From the NCBI RefSeq assembly GCF_001544535.1, contig NZ_FCON02000055.1, positions 1 to 49,602 of the forward strand: a stretch of DNA of 49,602 bases, given 5' to 3'. Within the stretch, counting starts at the first letter, position 1. Every line of letters begins with the position of its first letter. This DNA is from Caballeronia choica. GTDB lineage: Bacteria > Pseudomonadota > Gammaproteobacteria > Burkholderiales > Burkholderiaceae. This document shows positions 9,490-18,320 of this stretch, piece after piece. The notes beneath the pieces were generated by a model, which searched no databases, was not told where the DNA came from, and saw only the letters and a program-made list of their open reading frames with translations. The position numbers and the translations under genes are program-made.

Positions 9490-10959
9490 ATGAACGAAGA
9501 AATCCTGATCAACGTCACACCGCAGGAAACCCGCGTCGCACTCGTTCAGCAAGTCGCCGTGCAGGAGCTTCATGTCGAACGCACGCTTTCACGCGGGCGC
9601 GTCGGCAACGTCTATCTCGGCCGTGTCGTGCGCGTGCTGCCGGGCATGCAGTCCGCGTTCATCGATATCGGGCTGGAACGCGCCGCGTTTCTTCATGTCG
9701 CCGATATCTGGCATCCGCGCATCGCGGGCGTGTCGCATTCGAACACGCCGCATACGCCGATCGAAAAGATCGTGTTCGAAGGGCAATCGCTGATGGTGCA
9801 GGTCGTGAAGGACCCGATCGGCACCAAGGGCGCGCGGCTTTCCACACAGGTGAGCATCGCCGGGCGCACGCTGGTTTATCTGCCGCAGGAACCGCATATC
9901 GGGATTTCGCAGAAGATCGAGAGCGAGGCCGAGCGCGAAGCCGTGCGCGCGCGGCTCACCGCCGTGCTGCCCGCCGACGAGAAAGGCGGCTATATCGTGC
10001 GCACCATCGCAGAGGATGCGACGAGCGAAGAGCTTGCCGGCGATGTCGCGTACCTGCGCAAGACGTGGGCGACGATCGTGGCGCAGGCGCAGCGCGTGCC
10101 ACCGACCACGCTGCTCTATCAGGACCTGAATCTCGCGCAGCGCGTGCTGCGCGATTTCGTCAACGACGAGACCACGCGCATCCAGGTGGATTCGCGCGAG
10201 ACGTACCAGATGCTCGCCGAGTTCGCGGCCGAGTTCACGCCGGCGGTGGCGTCCCGGCTGCATCACTACACCGGCGAGCGGCCGCTCTTCGACCTGTACA
10301 ACATCGAGGCGGAGATTCAGCGGGCGCTGTCGCGGCGGGTCGATTTGAAGTCGGGCGGCTACCTGATGATCGACCAGACCGAGGCGATGACGACCATCGA
10401 CGTCAACACGGGCGGTTACGTCGGCGCGCGCAATTTCGACGATACGATCTTCAAGACCAATCTCGAAGCCGCGCACACGATCGCGCGGCAGTTGAGGCTG
10501 CGCAATCTCGGCGGCATCATCATCATCGATTTCATCGACATGGAAAACGTCGAGCATCGCGACCAGGTGCTGGGCGAGCTCAAGAAGGCGCTGTCACGCG
10601 ATCGAACGCGCGTGACGGTGAACGGGTTCTCGCAACTGGGGCTTGTCGAGATGACGAGGAAGCGCACGCGTGAGTCGCTCGCGCATGTGCTGTGCGAGCC
10701 ATGTCCGACGTGCGAGGGCAAGGGGCAGGTCAAGACGCCGCGCACGGTGTGCTACGACGTGCTGCGCGAGATCATGCGCGAGTCACGCCAGTTCAATCCG
10801 CGCGAGTTTCGCGTGGTGGCGTCGCAGCAGGTGATCGACCTGTTTCTTGAAGAGGAGTCGCAGCATCTCGCGATGCTGATGGATTTTATCGGCAAGCCGG
10901 TGTCGCTGCAGGTGGAGTCGAATTTGAGTCAGGAGCAGTACGATATCGTGCTGATGTAG
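9490..10959 (+). CDS. rng: Ribonuclease G
   Basis: A 489-residue endoribonuclease of the RNase E/G family, acting in 16S rRNA 5'-end maturation and mRNA decay. It has the N-terminal MNEEILINVTPQETRVA, an S1 RNA-binding domain at about 35-128, and catalytic acids in TIDVNTGGYVG and IIIIDFIDM. Cys402, Cys405 and Cys408 in CEPCPTCEGKG correspond to the zinc-link of the family. The length fits RNase G and there is no long scaffold tail as in RNase E. It is the last gene of the hemF run and converges on waaC with only 27 bases between the stops and no evident terminator. Confidence 0.97.
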   Translation: MNEEILINVTPQETRVALVQQVAVQELHVERTLSRGRVGNVYLGRVVRVLPGMQSAFIDIGLERAAFLHVADIWHPRIAGVSHSNTPHTPIEKIVFEGQSLMVQVVKDPIGTKGARLSTQVSIAGRTLVYLPQEPHIGISQKIESEAEREAVRARLTAVLPADEKGGYIVRTIAEDATSEELAGDVAYLRKTWATIVAQAQRVPPTTLLYQDLNLAQRVLRDFVNDETTRIQVDSRETYQMLAEFAAEFTPAVASRLHHYTGERPLFDLYNIEAEIQRALSRRVDLKSGGYLMIDQTEAMTTIDVNTGGYVGARNFDDTIFKTNLEAAHTIARQLRLRNLGGIIIIDFIDMENVEHRDQVLGELKKALSRDRTRVTVNGFSQLGLVEMTRKRTRESLAHVLCEPCPTCEGKGQVKTPRTVCYDVLREIMRESRQFNPREFRVVASQQVIDLFLEEESQHLAMLMDFIGKPVSLQVESNLSQEQYDIVLM

Positions 10960-10986
10960 CTTCCCCCGACCCACCCACCCCATCGC

Positions 10987-11955
10987 TTATTTCGGCCGCT
11001 GCACCGACGCAATCGCCTCCAGCGCCTCTTCTACCGAAGGCGGCCGGCCATCATCGCCGATCGACGCGCACAGCCCCGGAATGCTGACGCCGAAATGCGG
11101 CCGCGACGTCGCGCTGAAGATCATCACCGTGGGCTTGCGCAGCGCCGTCGCCAGATGCACGAGCCCCGTATCCGTCCCCACGACGAGCGCAGCGAGGTCG
11201 ACATGCTGCGCGATCTGCTCGATCGTCAGTTTCGGCAGCACGCGCGCCCCGGGCACGCCCGCCGCGATGGCCTCCGCTTCGCGGCGCTCGGCGTCCGAAC
11301 CCCATGGAATCAGCGGCGTCATGCCACGTTCGCGAAGCGAATGTGCAACGGCGATCCAGTTCGCGGTTGGCCACTTCTTCTCCTCCTTCGACGTCGCATG
11401 AAACAGTAGCGCGAAGGGCATGTCCTTCACCGCGTCCGGCACGGTGGCCGGCTTCGGGATCGAAAAGACAGTCGGCGGAACGGCTTCGATCGCGTATCCG
11501 AAGGTCTCGCCGAGCGTGCGCCGCATGCCTTCCCACGCGTTGGCATCGTTACGCGGCGCAAACCGGTGCGTGTAGGCAAACGCGGCGCCGCGCTCGCCGA
11601 GGTTCACCGACGAATAACCAAACCGCCGCTTCGAGCGCGTGAGAAAGGAGATGATCGCGCTCTTGTAGACGCCGTGCAGGTCCAGCACCGCGTCGTAGCG
11701 CTCCTGCCGCAGATCGGAGATCGACGACCAGATCGCCGACAAATCCTTGATGCTGCGCATTTTCTTGAAGCGCCGCAGCGGCGCGCACAGCACGCGCGCG
11801 ACGCCGGGATTCCAGCGCGGAATGTCGGCGAACGCGTCGTCGACGGCCCAGTCGATCGTCACGCCGGGAAACGCCCGGTGCAAGTCGCCCACGACCGCTT
11901 GCGCGTGGATCACGTCACCCAGCGAGGTGACCTTCACAACCAAGATTCGCTTCAT
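10987..11955 (-). CDS. waaC: Lipopolysaccharide heptosyltransferase I
   Basis: A 322-residue GT9-family enzyme that transfers the first L,D-heptose from ADP-heptose to Kdo on lipid A at the inner face of the inner membrane. The N-terminal Rossmann domain starts MKRILVVKVTSLGDVIHAQA. The C-terminal half has VVGTDTGLVHLATALRKPTV, the nucleotide-sugar-binding element of heptosyltransferases. The length is typical. It lies 115 bases downstream of msbA on the same strand, with a hairpin between. Together with waaL this marks a lipopolysaccharide core locus. Confidence 0.96.
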   Translation of the reverse strand: MKRILVVKVTSLGDVIHAQAVVGDLHRAFPGVTIDWAVDDAFADIPRWNPGVARVLCAPLRRFKKMRSIKDLSAIWSSISDLRQERYDAVLDLHGVYKSAIISFLTRSKRRFGYSSVNLGERGAAFAYTHRFAPRNDANAWEGMRRTLGETFGYAIEAVPPTVFSIPKPATVPDAVKDMPFALLFHATSKEEKKWPTANWIAVAHSLRERGMTPLIPWGSDAERREAEAIAAGVPGARVLPKLTIEQIAQHVDLAALVVGTDTGLVHLATALRKPTVMIFSATSRPHFGVSIPGLCASIGDDGRPPSVEEALEAIASVQRPK

Positions 11956-12007
11956 TCTGCAACCACGTTACGAGCGGGAGCCGCCCGGTTGATCAATGGA
12001 TCCGGCG

Positions 12008-12043
12008 CGCGCTTCGATTTGATTCGATTCGATTCGAAGCGCG
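12008..12043. repeat. Hairpin with GATTC iterations between msbA and waaC
   Basis: Ten-base arms at 12008-12017 and 12034-12043 are perfectly complementary. The 16-base loop and flank contain three successive GATTCGATTC-type units. There is no T-run on either strand. It could stabilise or attenuate the msbA-waaC message, but nothing in the sequence decides this. Confidence 0.55.
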
Positions 12044-12070
12044 TCGCGGCAATGCACGAGCCAAAGCGGA

Positions 12071-13855
12071 TCAGGCCGCCTGCTGCTGATACTGGATGCG
12101 ATGCAGGTGCGCGTACAGCCCGTCCTGCTGCAGCAATTCCGCATGGCTGCCATGCTCGGCGATGCGTCCCGCCTCCATCACGAGAATGCGGTCGGCGCGC
12201 TCGATGGTCGACAGCCGGTGCGCGATGACGAGCGTCGTGCGCCCCTTCATCAGCGTCTCGAGCGCGGACTGCACGTGACGCTCGGACTCGGAATCGAGCG
12301 CGGAGGTCGCTTCGTCGAGGATCAGGATCGGCGCGTCCTTGTAAATCGCGCGCGCGATGGCGAGACGCTGGCGCTGGCCGCCCGACAGGCGCATGCCGTT
12401 GCCGCCGATCAGCGTATCGATGCCATCGGGCATCGCCGCGACGACGTCGGCGAGATTCGCCGCGCGCAATGCCGCCTGGACGCGTTCGCGATCCGGTTCC
12501 ACGCCGTAGGCGACGTTTGCCGAGATCGTGTCGTTGAAGAGCACGACGTCCTGGCTCACCATCGCCAACTGGCCGCGCAAGTCGTGCAGGTCGTACTCGG
12601 TGAGCGGCACGCCGTCGACGAGCACCTCGCCTTTCGTCGGATCGAAGAAGCGCGGCAGCAGGTTGACGAGCGTCGTCTTGCCGCTGCCCGAGGGCCCCGC
12701 GAGCGCGACCATCTCGCCCGGCGCCACCTTGAACGACACGCGGTCGAGCGTCGGCCGCTCGGGCGAACCATAGCTGAACGACACCTCGCGAAACTCGATG
12801 TTGCCCTGGGCGCGCGCAAGCTTCTGGCCGCCGCCCGCGGGCTCGGCCGGTTCGTCGATCAGGCCGAAGATCATTTCGGCCGCCGTCATGCCGCGTTGCA
12901 GCGGCTGGTTGATGTCGATCAGGTGCTTGAGCGGCGAGATCACGAGCAGCATCGACGTGACGAACGCGACGAAGCCGCCGACCGTCGTCTGGTCGCTCGC
13001 CGACTGCACGACCGCGATCGTGATCACGATCGCGAGCGCGATCGACGCGAGGAATTGCGTGAGCGGCTGGGCGAGGCCGCCGGACACCTGCATGCGCATC
13101 GAATAGCCGCGCAGGCGGTTGCTCATGTCGGTGAAGCGGGCGGTTTCGTAGGGCTCGCCGTTGTGCACCTTCACGACCTTATAGCCGCCGACCGTCTCCT
13201 CGACGATATACGACAGCTCGTTCGTGAGCATCTGGTGCTCGCGGTTCAGGCGCCGCAGACGCCGGTTGATCTTGGACACGAGCCAGCCGATGCCCGGCAG
13301 GATCACCGCGACGATCAGCGTCAGGCGCCAGTTCAGGATGAAGAGATAGCCGAGCAGGAACACGACCGTGAGCGAATCGCGCACCAGCGTGACGATCACG
13401 CTGGAGAGCACCTGCAGGATCTGGTTGACCTCGAAGACGATCGCGTTGATGACGGTGCTCGCCGTCTCGCGCTGGAAAAATCCGGCGCTCGTATGGATCA
13501 TGCGGTCGAACATCTTGAGCCGCAGTTGCAGCAGGATCTTGTTCGACACATACGACAGCAGATAGCCCGACGCGTACTGCGCGACGCCGCGCACGAGCGC
13601 GAGCCCGATCACCGCGACCGGCACGACCCAGCGGGCCTTGTCGCTGCCCTTGGTGCCGAAGCCGTGGTCGAGCAGCGGCTTGAGCAGCATCGGAATGCCG
13701 GCCTCGCTCGCCGCGACGAACGCCATCGCGATGAGACCGAGCGCCACGATGCCCATCAGCGGCCGGATATAAGGCCAAAGGCGCCTCATCACGGCCGTGG
13801 GGGACGTGTTCTGGCCTTCGCCGATGGTCTTGCTCAAACCCGCTTGTTGATTCAA
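12071..13855 (-). CDS. msbA: Lipid A export ABC transporter MsbA
   Basis: A 594-residue half-transporter (fused membrane and ATPase domains) that flips core-lipid A across the inner membrane. Residues about 25-340 hold six membrane segments. The ATPase domain has Walker A GPSGSGKT at 387-394, the signature [14 protein letters not shown], Walker [13 protein letters not shown] and the switch histidine in VIAHRLS. The lipid A role rather than generic multidrug export is supported by the flanking waaC and waaL. The length matches MsbA. It begins 104 bases after the end of waaL on the same strand. Confidence 0.95.
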   Translation of the reverse strand: MNQQAGLSKTIGEGQNTSPTAVMRRLWPYIRPLMGIVALGLIAMAFVAASEAGIPMLLKPLLDHGFGTKGSDKARWVVPVAVIGLALVRGVAQYASGYLLSYVSNKILLQLRLKMFDRMIHTSAGFFQRETASTVINAIVFEVNQILQVLSSVIVTLVRDSLTVVFLLGYLFILNWRLTLIVAVILPGIGWLVSKINRRLRRLNREHQMLTNELSYIVEETVGGYKVVKVHNGEPYETARFTDMSNRLRGYSMRMQVSGGLAQPLTQFLASIALAIVITIAVVQSASDQTTVGGFVAFVTSMLLVISPLKHLIDINQPLQRGMTAAEMIFGLIDEPAEPAGGGQKLARAQGNIEFREVSFSYGSPERPTLDRVSFKVAPGEMVALAGPSGSGKTTLVNLLPRFFDPTKGEVLVDGVPLTEYDLHDLRGQLAMVSQDVVLFNDTISANVAYGVEPDRERVQAALRAANLADVVAAMPDGIDTLIGGNGMRLSGGQRQRLAIARAIYKDAPILILDEATSALDSESERHVQSALETLMKGRTTLVIAHRLSTIERADRILVMEAGRIAEHGSHAELLQQDGLYAHLHRIQYQQQAA

Positions 13856-13959
13856 AAACGCACCTCACTTCGCAGTACAGCAATCGGGACGTCGCGTTTT
13901 GCGTTTCGCGCCCGCCATTTCGAATCGTGCGCGCCGCGCACGGGACAGCGTCGCGCCCG

Positions 13960-15234
13960 TCAGGCGGCGGGCCCCGCGCCCGGTTTGCCAAGCGGCGTGC
14001 GCGCGTCGTGCGTGATGATGGCGAGCAGCACGGCCCACAGGAGCGCGATCAGCGCGGTGCTCATGACGACCGTAAACACGTCGATACTCAAGCCGAAGAT
14101 GATAACCGAGCCGGAAACGGCGATGCCGCAATATGCAGCGGTCGATACATCGCGGTCGGGCGATTTTCGGTAGCGGAGAAAATAGACGAGCGGGCCCACG
14201 TACATCAGCAGGAGGCACATCACGCCCGCGCTGCCGAGCTCCGCGATGGTCGAGAAAAACTCGCTGTGCGCGCGCTGATTGACGACGAGCGGCGACACCT
14301 CCCCCGCGTTCGCCATCTCCTGGAGCGACGACTTGAGCTTGCCCTTTCCGACGCCCAGCGCCGGGTGCGCCTCGAAAAGGCGCAGCGACGCGCGCCACAA
14401 TTGCAGACGAGCGCCGATCGAGCTGTCGGCGGCCGGGGCGCCCTGTTCGAGGCGCATCAAATCCGCCTGCGTGGCCATCAGGCGCCCTCGACCGTTCGGG
14501 GTCGCGAGCAGCGCCGCCATCGCGATCATGGCGATAGCCACGGCCGCGAGCCAGTGCCGCTTTTGCCTGATCCAGCCGAAGTTGAGCGAGCACAGGACCA
14601 GGAAAAGCGGTATCGCGAGCCAGCCGCCGCGCGTGCCCGACAGATACGACGCGTAGACGCCGCCCACCAGCCCGAGCAGTTTGACCGGGATGGCGAGCCG
14701 CCTGTAGCGGTCGTCCCAGCGTATCGACATCGCCGAAAGGAAGCCCAGCAGCAGGGCCGTATTGCCATACGGAATCGGGTTCGTGTAGTCGTTGCCGAGG
14801 CGCTCGACCTCCGACGCCGTCATGTGGATGGCGCTGTCGAGCGCCCAGAGGCCCGCGCCGATCGCGCCGAACGCGCAGCCCCAGCCGAGCGCCTTCAGGG
14901 ACTTGACCGGCACCTTCACGAGCAGGAGAAAGATCGGCAGACTGAGCGCCAAACGCGACATGCCGTCGAATTCGCGCGGCAGGTAATATCCGTCGATCGC
15001 TTGCTGGGCGGGCAAAAGCACCATGAAACCGAGCATCCCGATGGTGTATAACGGAAACGCCTTGAACAACAGCTTCGAGTCCAGCCGATATCGCTTCGTG
15101 AAGGCGAGCGCCAGTGCAAGGGCAAATAACAGGAAGAAGCAGTAGCCGGTGCCGCCGCGCACGACCAGCGTTGTCGCCGGCGCCAGAAAAACCAAGCTGG
15201 CAATGAGAAAGCGTAGATTTTTTTCCAGAATCAT
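13960..15234 (-). CDS. waaL: O-antigen ligase family protein
   Basis: A 424-residue polytopic inner-membrane protein with about 10-12 hydrophobic segments and a Wzy_C/WaaL-type periplasmic loop. The loop contains SLRLFEAHPALGVGKGKLK and NQRAHSEFFSTIAELGSAG; the latter carries the conserved His expected of ligases. Ligases join undecaprenyl-linked O-antigen to the lipid A core. O-antigen polymerases (Wzy) have the same fold, but position in a core cluster with waaC and msbA favours the ligase. The start at 15234 (MILEKNLRFLIASLVF) is chosen because the first membrane segment then begins at once. No clear ribosome-binding site precedes it, and a GTG four codons upstream is an alternative. Confidence 0.82.
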   Translation of the reverse strand: MILEKNLRFLIASLVFLAPATTLVVRGGTGYCFFLLFALALALAFTKRYRLDSKLLFKAFPLYTIGMLGFMVLLPAQQAIDGYYLPREFDGMSRLALSLPIFLLLVKVPVKSLKALGWGCAFGAIGAGLWALDSAIHMTASEVERLGNDYTNPIPYGNTALLLGFLSAMSIRWDDRYRRLAIPVKLLGLVGGVYASYLSGTRGGWLAIPLFLVLCSLNFGWIRQKRHWLAAVAIAMIAMAALLATPNGRGRLMATQADLMRLEQGAPAADSSIGARLQLWRASLRLFEAHPALGVGKGKLKSSLQEMANAGEVSPLVVNQRAHSEFFSTIAELGSAGVMCLLLMYVGPLVYFLRYRKSPDRDVSTAAYCGIAVSGSVIIFGLSIDVFTVVMSTALIALLWAVLLAIITHDARTPLGKPGAGPAA

Positions 15235-15249
15235 AAACGTCACGTGGGT

Positions 15250-15295
15250 GGACCAAATGGTCCGTTCGCTTATCCCAAAAACCCGCGCTATTATA
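15250..15295 (-). promoter_or_regulatory. Candidate promoter and leader palindrome for waaL-msbA-waaC
   Basis: On the minus strand a perfect TATAAT lies at 15295-15290, about 55 bases before the waaL ATG; its -35 is weak. Between it and the gene is a palindrome with 6-base arms and a 2-base centre (15250-15263), then a CACGTG at 15241-15246. These would fall in the 5' leader. Regulation through the palindrome is speculation. Confidence 0.4.
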
Positions 15296-15385
15296 GCCGC
15301 AGCCGCCTGGCGCATACCGGAGCCCGGCATCGCGAGATGCCCGAAGCCGCGGCTGCGCAGGCCTTGAGACTCCCCTGGACCGGAA

Positions 15386-16381
15386 ATGCCCGCAACGCCT
15401 CATCGAGAGCTGGCTCGGCCGCTCGCGAGCCTGATGCTTATCACGTTCAATCAGCAACATAGCGTAGCCGAAGCCATTCGGGGCGCATTGTCACAGACCT
15501 GGTCGCCGCTGGAGATTCTCATCTCGGACGATGCCTCCTCCGACGACACCTTCGCCGTCGCGCAGCAATGCGTGCGCGAGTACGCCGGCCCGCATGCCGT
15601 GCGCCTCTATCGCAACGAGACGAACCTCGGCATCAGCGCGCATCTGAGTGCGCTGGCGGCCCGGGCGTCGGGGGAAATGCTGTTCGTGGCCGCCGGCGAC
15701 GATATCTCGATGCCGGAACGCTGCGAGCGCGTGATGAACGCGTGGCTCGATAGCGGCAAGCGCTACGACCTGATCGCGACCGACCTGCGGGATCTCGACG
15801 CCGACGGCAATCTTCACGACGTCATGACGGTGACCGACCTGTCCGCCTATCACAGCTTCGACGACTGGTCGCGCAACCGGCCACACGTCGTCGGCGCGGC
15901 GCATGCCTGGGCGCGGCGGCTCTTCACGGAATTCGGCCCGATGGAACCCGGCATCTACGGCGAAGACCAGATCATGGTGTTTCGCGCGATCATGAGCGGC
16001 GGCGCGTTCACGCTGCGTGAACCGCTCGTGCAGTATCGGCGTGGCGGGCTGTCGAGAAAGCGCCGTTGGCGCACCCCGGCCGACTTCGTCGCGCGCATCA
16101 AGCTCGCGAACGTGAACGGCACGGGCGAAACGCGGCAGTTGCAGCGTGACGCGGACCGGGTCGGCGCGGGCGACGCGATGCGCGCGTTGCTGGCAAAAAA
16201 GGCGGCCCGCGAGGACTATGTCGCCGCCGTATTCAGCGACCGGCCGCTGTCGCGAAAGCTTGCGATGCTCATGAGTGCGAGCAGCGTGAGCGCGGGATTT
16301 CGCATCCGGATGTTCGTCTACGCGACGTGTCCGTGGCTCATGAGCCCGTTCTTCTTCGTCAAATGGCATTTGCGGGCGTGA
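15386..16381 (+). CDS. Glycosyltransferase family 2 protein
   Basis: A 331-residue GT-A fold enzyme, probably cytosolic or membrane-associated. The N-terminal ITFNQQHSVAEAIRGALSQ and ISDDASSDDT form the nucleotide-sugar site, AAGDDIS provides the DxD-like metal site, and EDQIMVFRAIMSGG is the usual catalytic-base region. The C-terminus has weakly hydrophobic stretches (about 285-330). It is divergent from waaL across 151 bases and about 100 bases before the next GT2, so a role in outer-core or O-antigen assembly is likely. The sugar donor and acceptor cannot be assigned. Confidence 0.88.
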   Translation: MPATPHRELARPLASLMLITFNQQHSVAEAIRGALSQTWSPLEILISDDASSDDTFAVAQQCVREYAGPHAVRLYRNETNLGISAHLSALAARASGEMLFVAAGDDISMPERCERVMNAWLDSGKRYDLIATDLRDLDADGNLHDVMTVTDLSAYHSFDDWSRNRPHVVGAAHAWARRLFTEFGPMEPGIYGEDQIMVFRAIMSGGAFTLREPLVQYRRGGLSRKRRWRTPADFVARIKLANVNGTGETRQLQRDADRVGAGDAMRALLAKKAAREDYVAAVFSDRPLSRKLAMLMSASSVSAGFRIRMFVYATCPWLMSPFFFVKWHLRA

Positions 16382-16484
16382 TGCGCGAAACGTCGCGTCC
16401 GGTCGCCGAACTCCGCTCCCTCAACGGCGGCCCTTGCCCGCAAGCGGCGCGCCCATGCGTCCGCGCGAACTCCTGACTCGCCCC

Positions 16485-17246
16485 ATGAACCAGCCCACGC
16501 TCGGCGTCGCCCTCATTACCCGCAACGCAGCGGCGCGTCTCGCTCAATGCCTGCAGGCCGTCTCCTTCGCCGACGAGATCGTCGTCGTCGACAGCGGCAG
16601 CACCGACGCGACGGTCGGCATCGCCGAAGCGCATCGCGCGCGCGTCATCGAAGCGCACGACTGGCCGGGTTTCGGCCCGCAGAAAAACCGCGCGCTCGAC
16701 GCCCTGTCGACCGACTGGATCCTCTCCATCGACGCCGACGAAGTCGTCTCGCCGGAACTCGCCGCGTCGATCCGCGCGGCAATCCGCGACCCTCACGCCG
16801 ACGCGTACCTGCTCGACCGGCTATCGAGTTTCTGCGGCGTGTGGGTAAAGCACAGCGGCTGGTATCCCGACTGGATTCCGCGCCTGTTCAAGCGCGGCAC
16901 CGCGCGCTTTTCCGACGATCTCGTGCACGAGCGGCTCGTGCTGTCCGATTCGGCGCAGACCGCGCGACTCAAGGGACAACTGATGCATTACTCGTACGAG
17001 GATTTCGAGACCGTATTGCGCAAGCTCGACGACTATTCGACCGCGGGCGCGCTGCAACGCCATGCCGCGGGCAAGCGCGGCAGTTTCGGCGTCGCGGTGT
17101 CGCGCGGGTTTTGGGCGTTTGTGAGGACCTACTTTCTGCGGCGCGGCTTTCTCGACGGCCGCACCGGCTTCATGATCGCGCTCTTCAATGCGCAGACCGT
17201 CTACTACCGTTTCCTGAAGCTCGCCCATCTGAACAAGACGCGTTGA
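16485..17246 (+). CDS. WaaE/KdtX-like lipopolysaccharide core glycosyltransferase (GT2)
   Basis: A 253-residue GT2 enzyme. It has LITRNAAARLAQCLQAV near the N-terminus, DEIVVVDSGSTDAT at about 28-41, a metal-binding SIDADEVV, and the GWYPDWIPRLFKRG segment typical of the WaaE/KdtX beta-glycosyltransferases that add a glucose to the inner-core heptose. A hydrophobic FWAFVRTYFLRRGFLDGRTG region near 205-235 suggests membrane association. The start at 16485 begins just before the conserved fold; an in-frame codon 51 bases upstream would add 17 residues. It ends only 3 bases from the stop of the opposing GT4 gene. Confidence 0.85.
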   Translation: MNQPTLGVALITRNAAARLAQCLQAVSFADEIVVVDSGSTDATVGIAEAHRARVIEAHDWPGFGPQKNRALDALSTDWILSIDADEVVSPELAASIRAAIRDPHADAYLLDRLSSFCGVWVKHSGWYPDWIPRLFKRGTARFSDDLVHERLVLSDSAQTARLKGQLMHYSYEDFETVLRKLDDYSTAGALQRHAAGKRGSFGVAVSRGFWAFVRTYFLRRGFLDGRTGFMIALFNAQTVYYRFLKLAHLNKTR

Positions 17247-17249
17247 ATA

Positions 17250-18320
17250 TCAGCGCTTCGCGTGGATGTCCTTCGCGAGCGCGATCAACTCCGCGACATG
17301 CGCGGAGACATCCGCGTCGTAAAGAACGGCGTCACGCGCGACGCTCGTGTGCGAATCCGGCGATTCGACCGCCCGCGCGATGACGCGGCGCAGGTCCGCC
17401 GCGTCGCCGGGCTTGAAGACATGCTTGGCATGCGCCGCAATCGCGTCGCAGCAGCCGATGCTTGCCGGGATGATCACCGGCGTTCCGCACATCACCGATT
17501 CCACGCCGACGAGCCCGAACGGCTCGTAGCTCGACGCAAGAATGGTGAAGTCGGCGGCGCGGTAGCAATTCTCGATGTCCGGCACGTAGCCGATATGGCG
17601 CACCCGTTCCGAGGCTCGGTCGAGCGGCCGCCCGGCGACGGCGACCACCACCGGCAGACGGCTACCCGCCAGCGCCTCCTCGATGAGCGGCAAGCCCTTG
17701 CGCACATGGCTGCTCGACGGAAACAGCAGGACGATTTCGTCGTCGGCGAAACCGAAGCGCTTGCGCAAACCCGCACGCGCGGACGCATCGACGGGTGAAA
17801 AGCGCGCGCTGTCGACGGGCGGATAAAGCACGCGGATCTTCGCTTCATCGACGCCATAGAGCGTGCGCAATTCGTCCTGCATCAGCTTCGAATGCGCGAC
17901 GATCACGCGCGCCGCGCGGTACTGCCGCCTTTCGAGTTCGATCTGGCGCCGGTCCGACGGCTTTTCGCGGCGCCCGGTGGCGTTGAGAAAGCCGATATGC
18001 GTGCCGCCGCAAATCGCAATCTCCGACGACTCCACGCGATTGCAGCCGATCAGCACATCCACGTTTGCCTTGCGACGCGCGCGTTCGAGCACCCACGAAA
18101 ACCAGGTGTCGCGCAACTTGCCGGGCAAGAAGCCGACGCTGATCCGATGCGCCTCGACGAGCTTCGTCTCCGCAAGCGCCGGGTCGATCTTGCGCGCAAA
18201 GAACGCCGGCTTGAGACTGCCCGTGAAACCGGCGTCCGCGAGGCCGCGCACGAGGTCCATCGCGTAACGCTCCAGACCGCCGCTCAAGCGCAGCGCGTTG
18301 GCGGAGATGCCGATTTTCAT
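17250..18320 (-). CDS. Glycosyltransferase family 4 protein
   Basis: A 356-residue GT-B fold retaining glycosyltransferase. The N-terminal domain opens MKIGISANALRLSGGLERYA. The C-terminal nucleotide-sugar domain has VLYPPVDSARFSP, LLFPSSSHVRKGLPL and SSYEPFGLVGVESVMCGTPV, which holds the E-x7-E motif. WaaG-like core glycosyltransferases share this architecture, and the location beside waaC, msbA and waaL makes lipopolysaccharide core the likely target. The donor is unknown. Its ATG shares one base with the dnaE stop (TGATG), so translation is probably coupled to dnaE. At its 3' end it converges with the WaaE-like gene with a 3-base gap. Confidence 0.9.
   Translation of the reverse strand: MKIGISANALRLSGGLERYAMDLVRGLADAGFTGSLKPAFFARKIDPALAETKLVEAHRISVGFLPGKLRDTWFSWVLERARRKANVDVLIGCNRVESSEIAICGGTHIGFLNATGRREKPSDRRQIELERRQYRAARVIVAHSKLMQDELRTLYGVDEAKIRVLYPPVDSARFSPVDASARAGLRKRFGFADDEIVLLFPSSSHVRKGLPLIEEALAGSRLPVVVAVAGRPLDRASERVRHIGYVPDIENCYRAADFTILASSYEPFGLVGVESVMCGTPVIIPASIGCCDAIAAHAKHVFKPGDAADLRRVIARAVESPDSHTSVARDAVLYDADVSAHVAELIALAKDIHAKR

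Noticed and set aside
12101-14173. A 690-codon open frame antisense to msbA
   Set aside because: The composition (Arg, His, Asp, Val rich) is typical of antisense shadows. msbA has all its ABC motifs on the minus strand.
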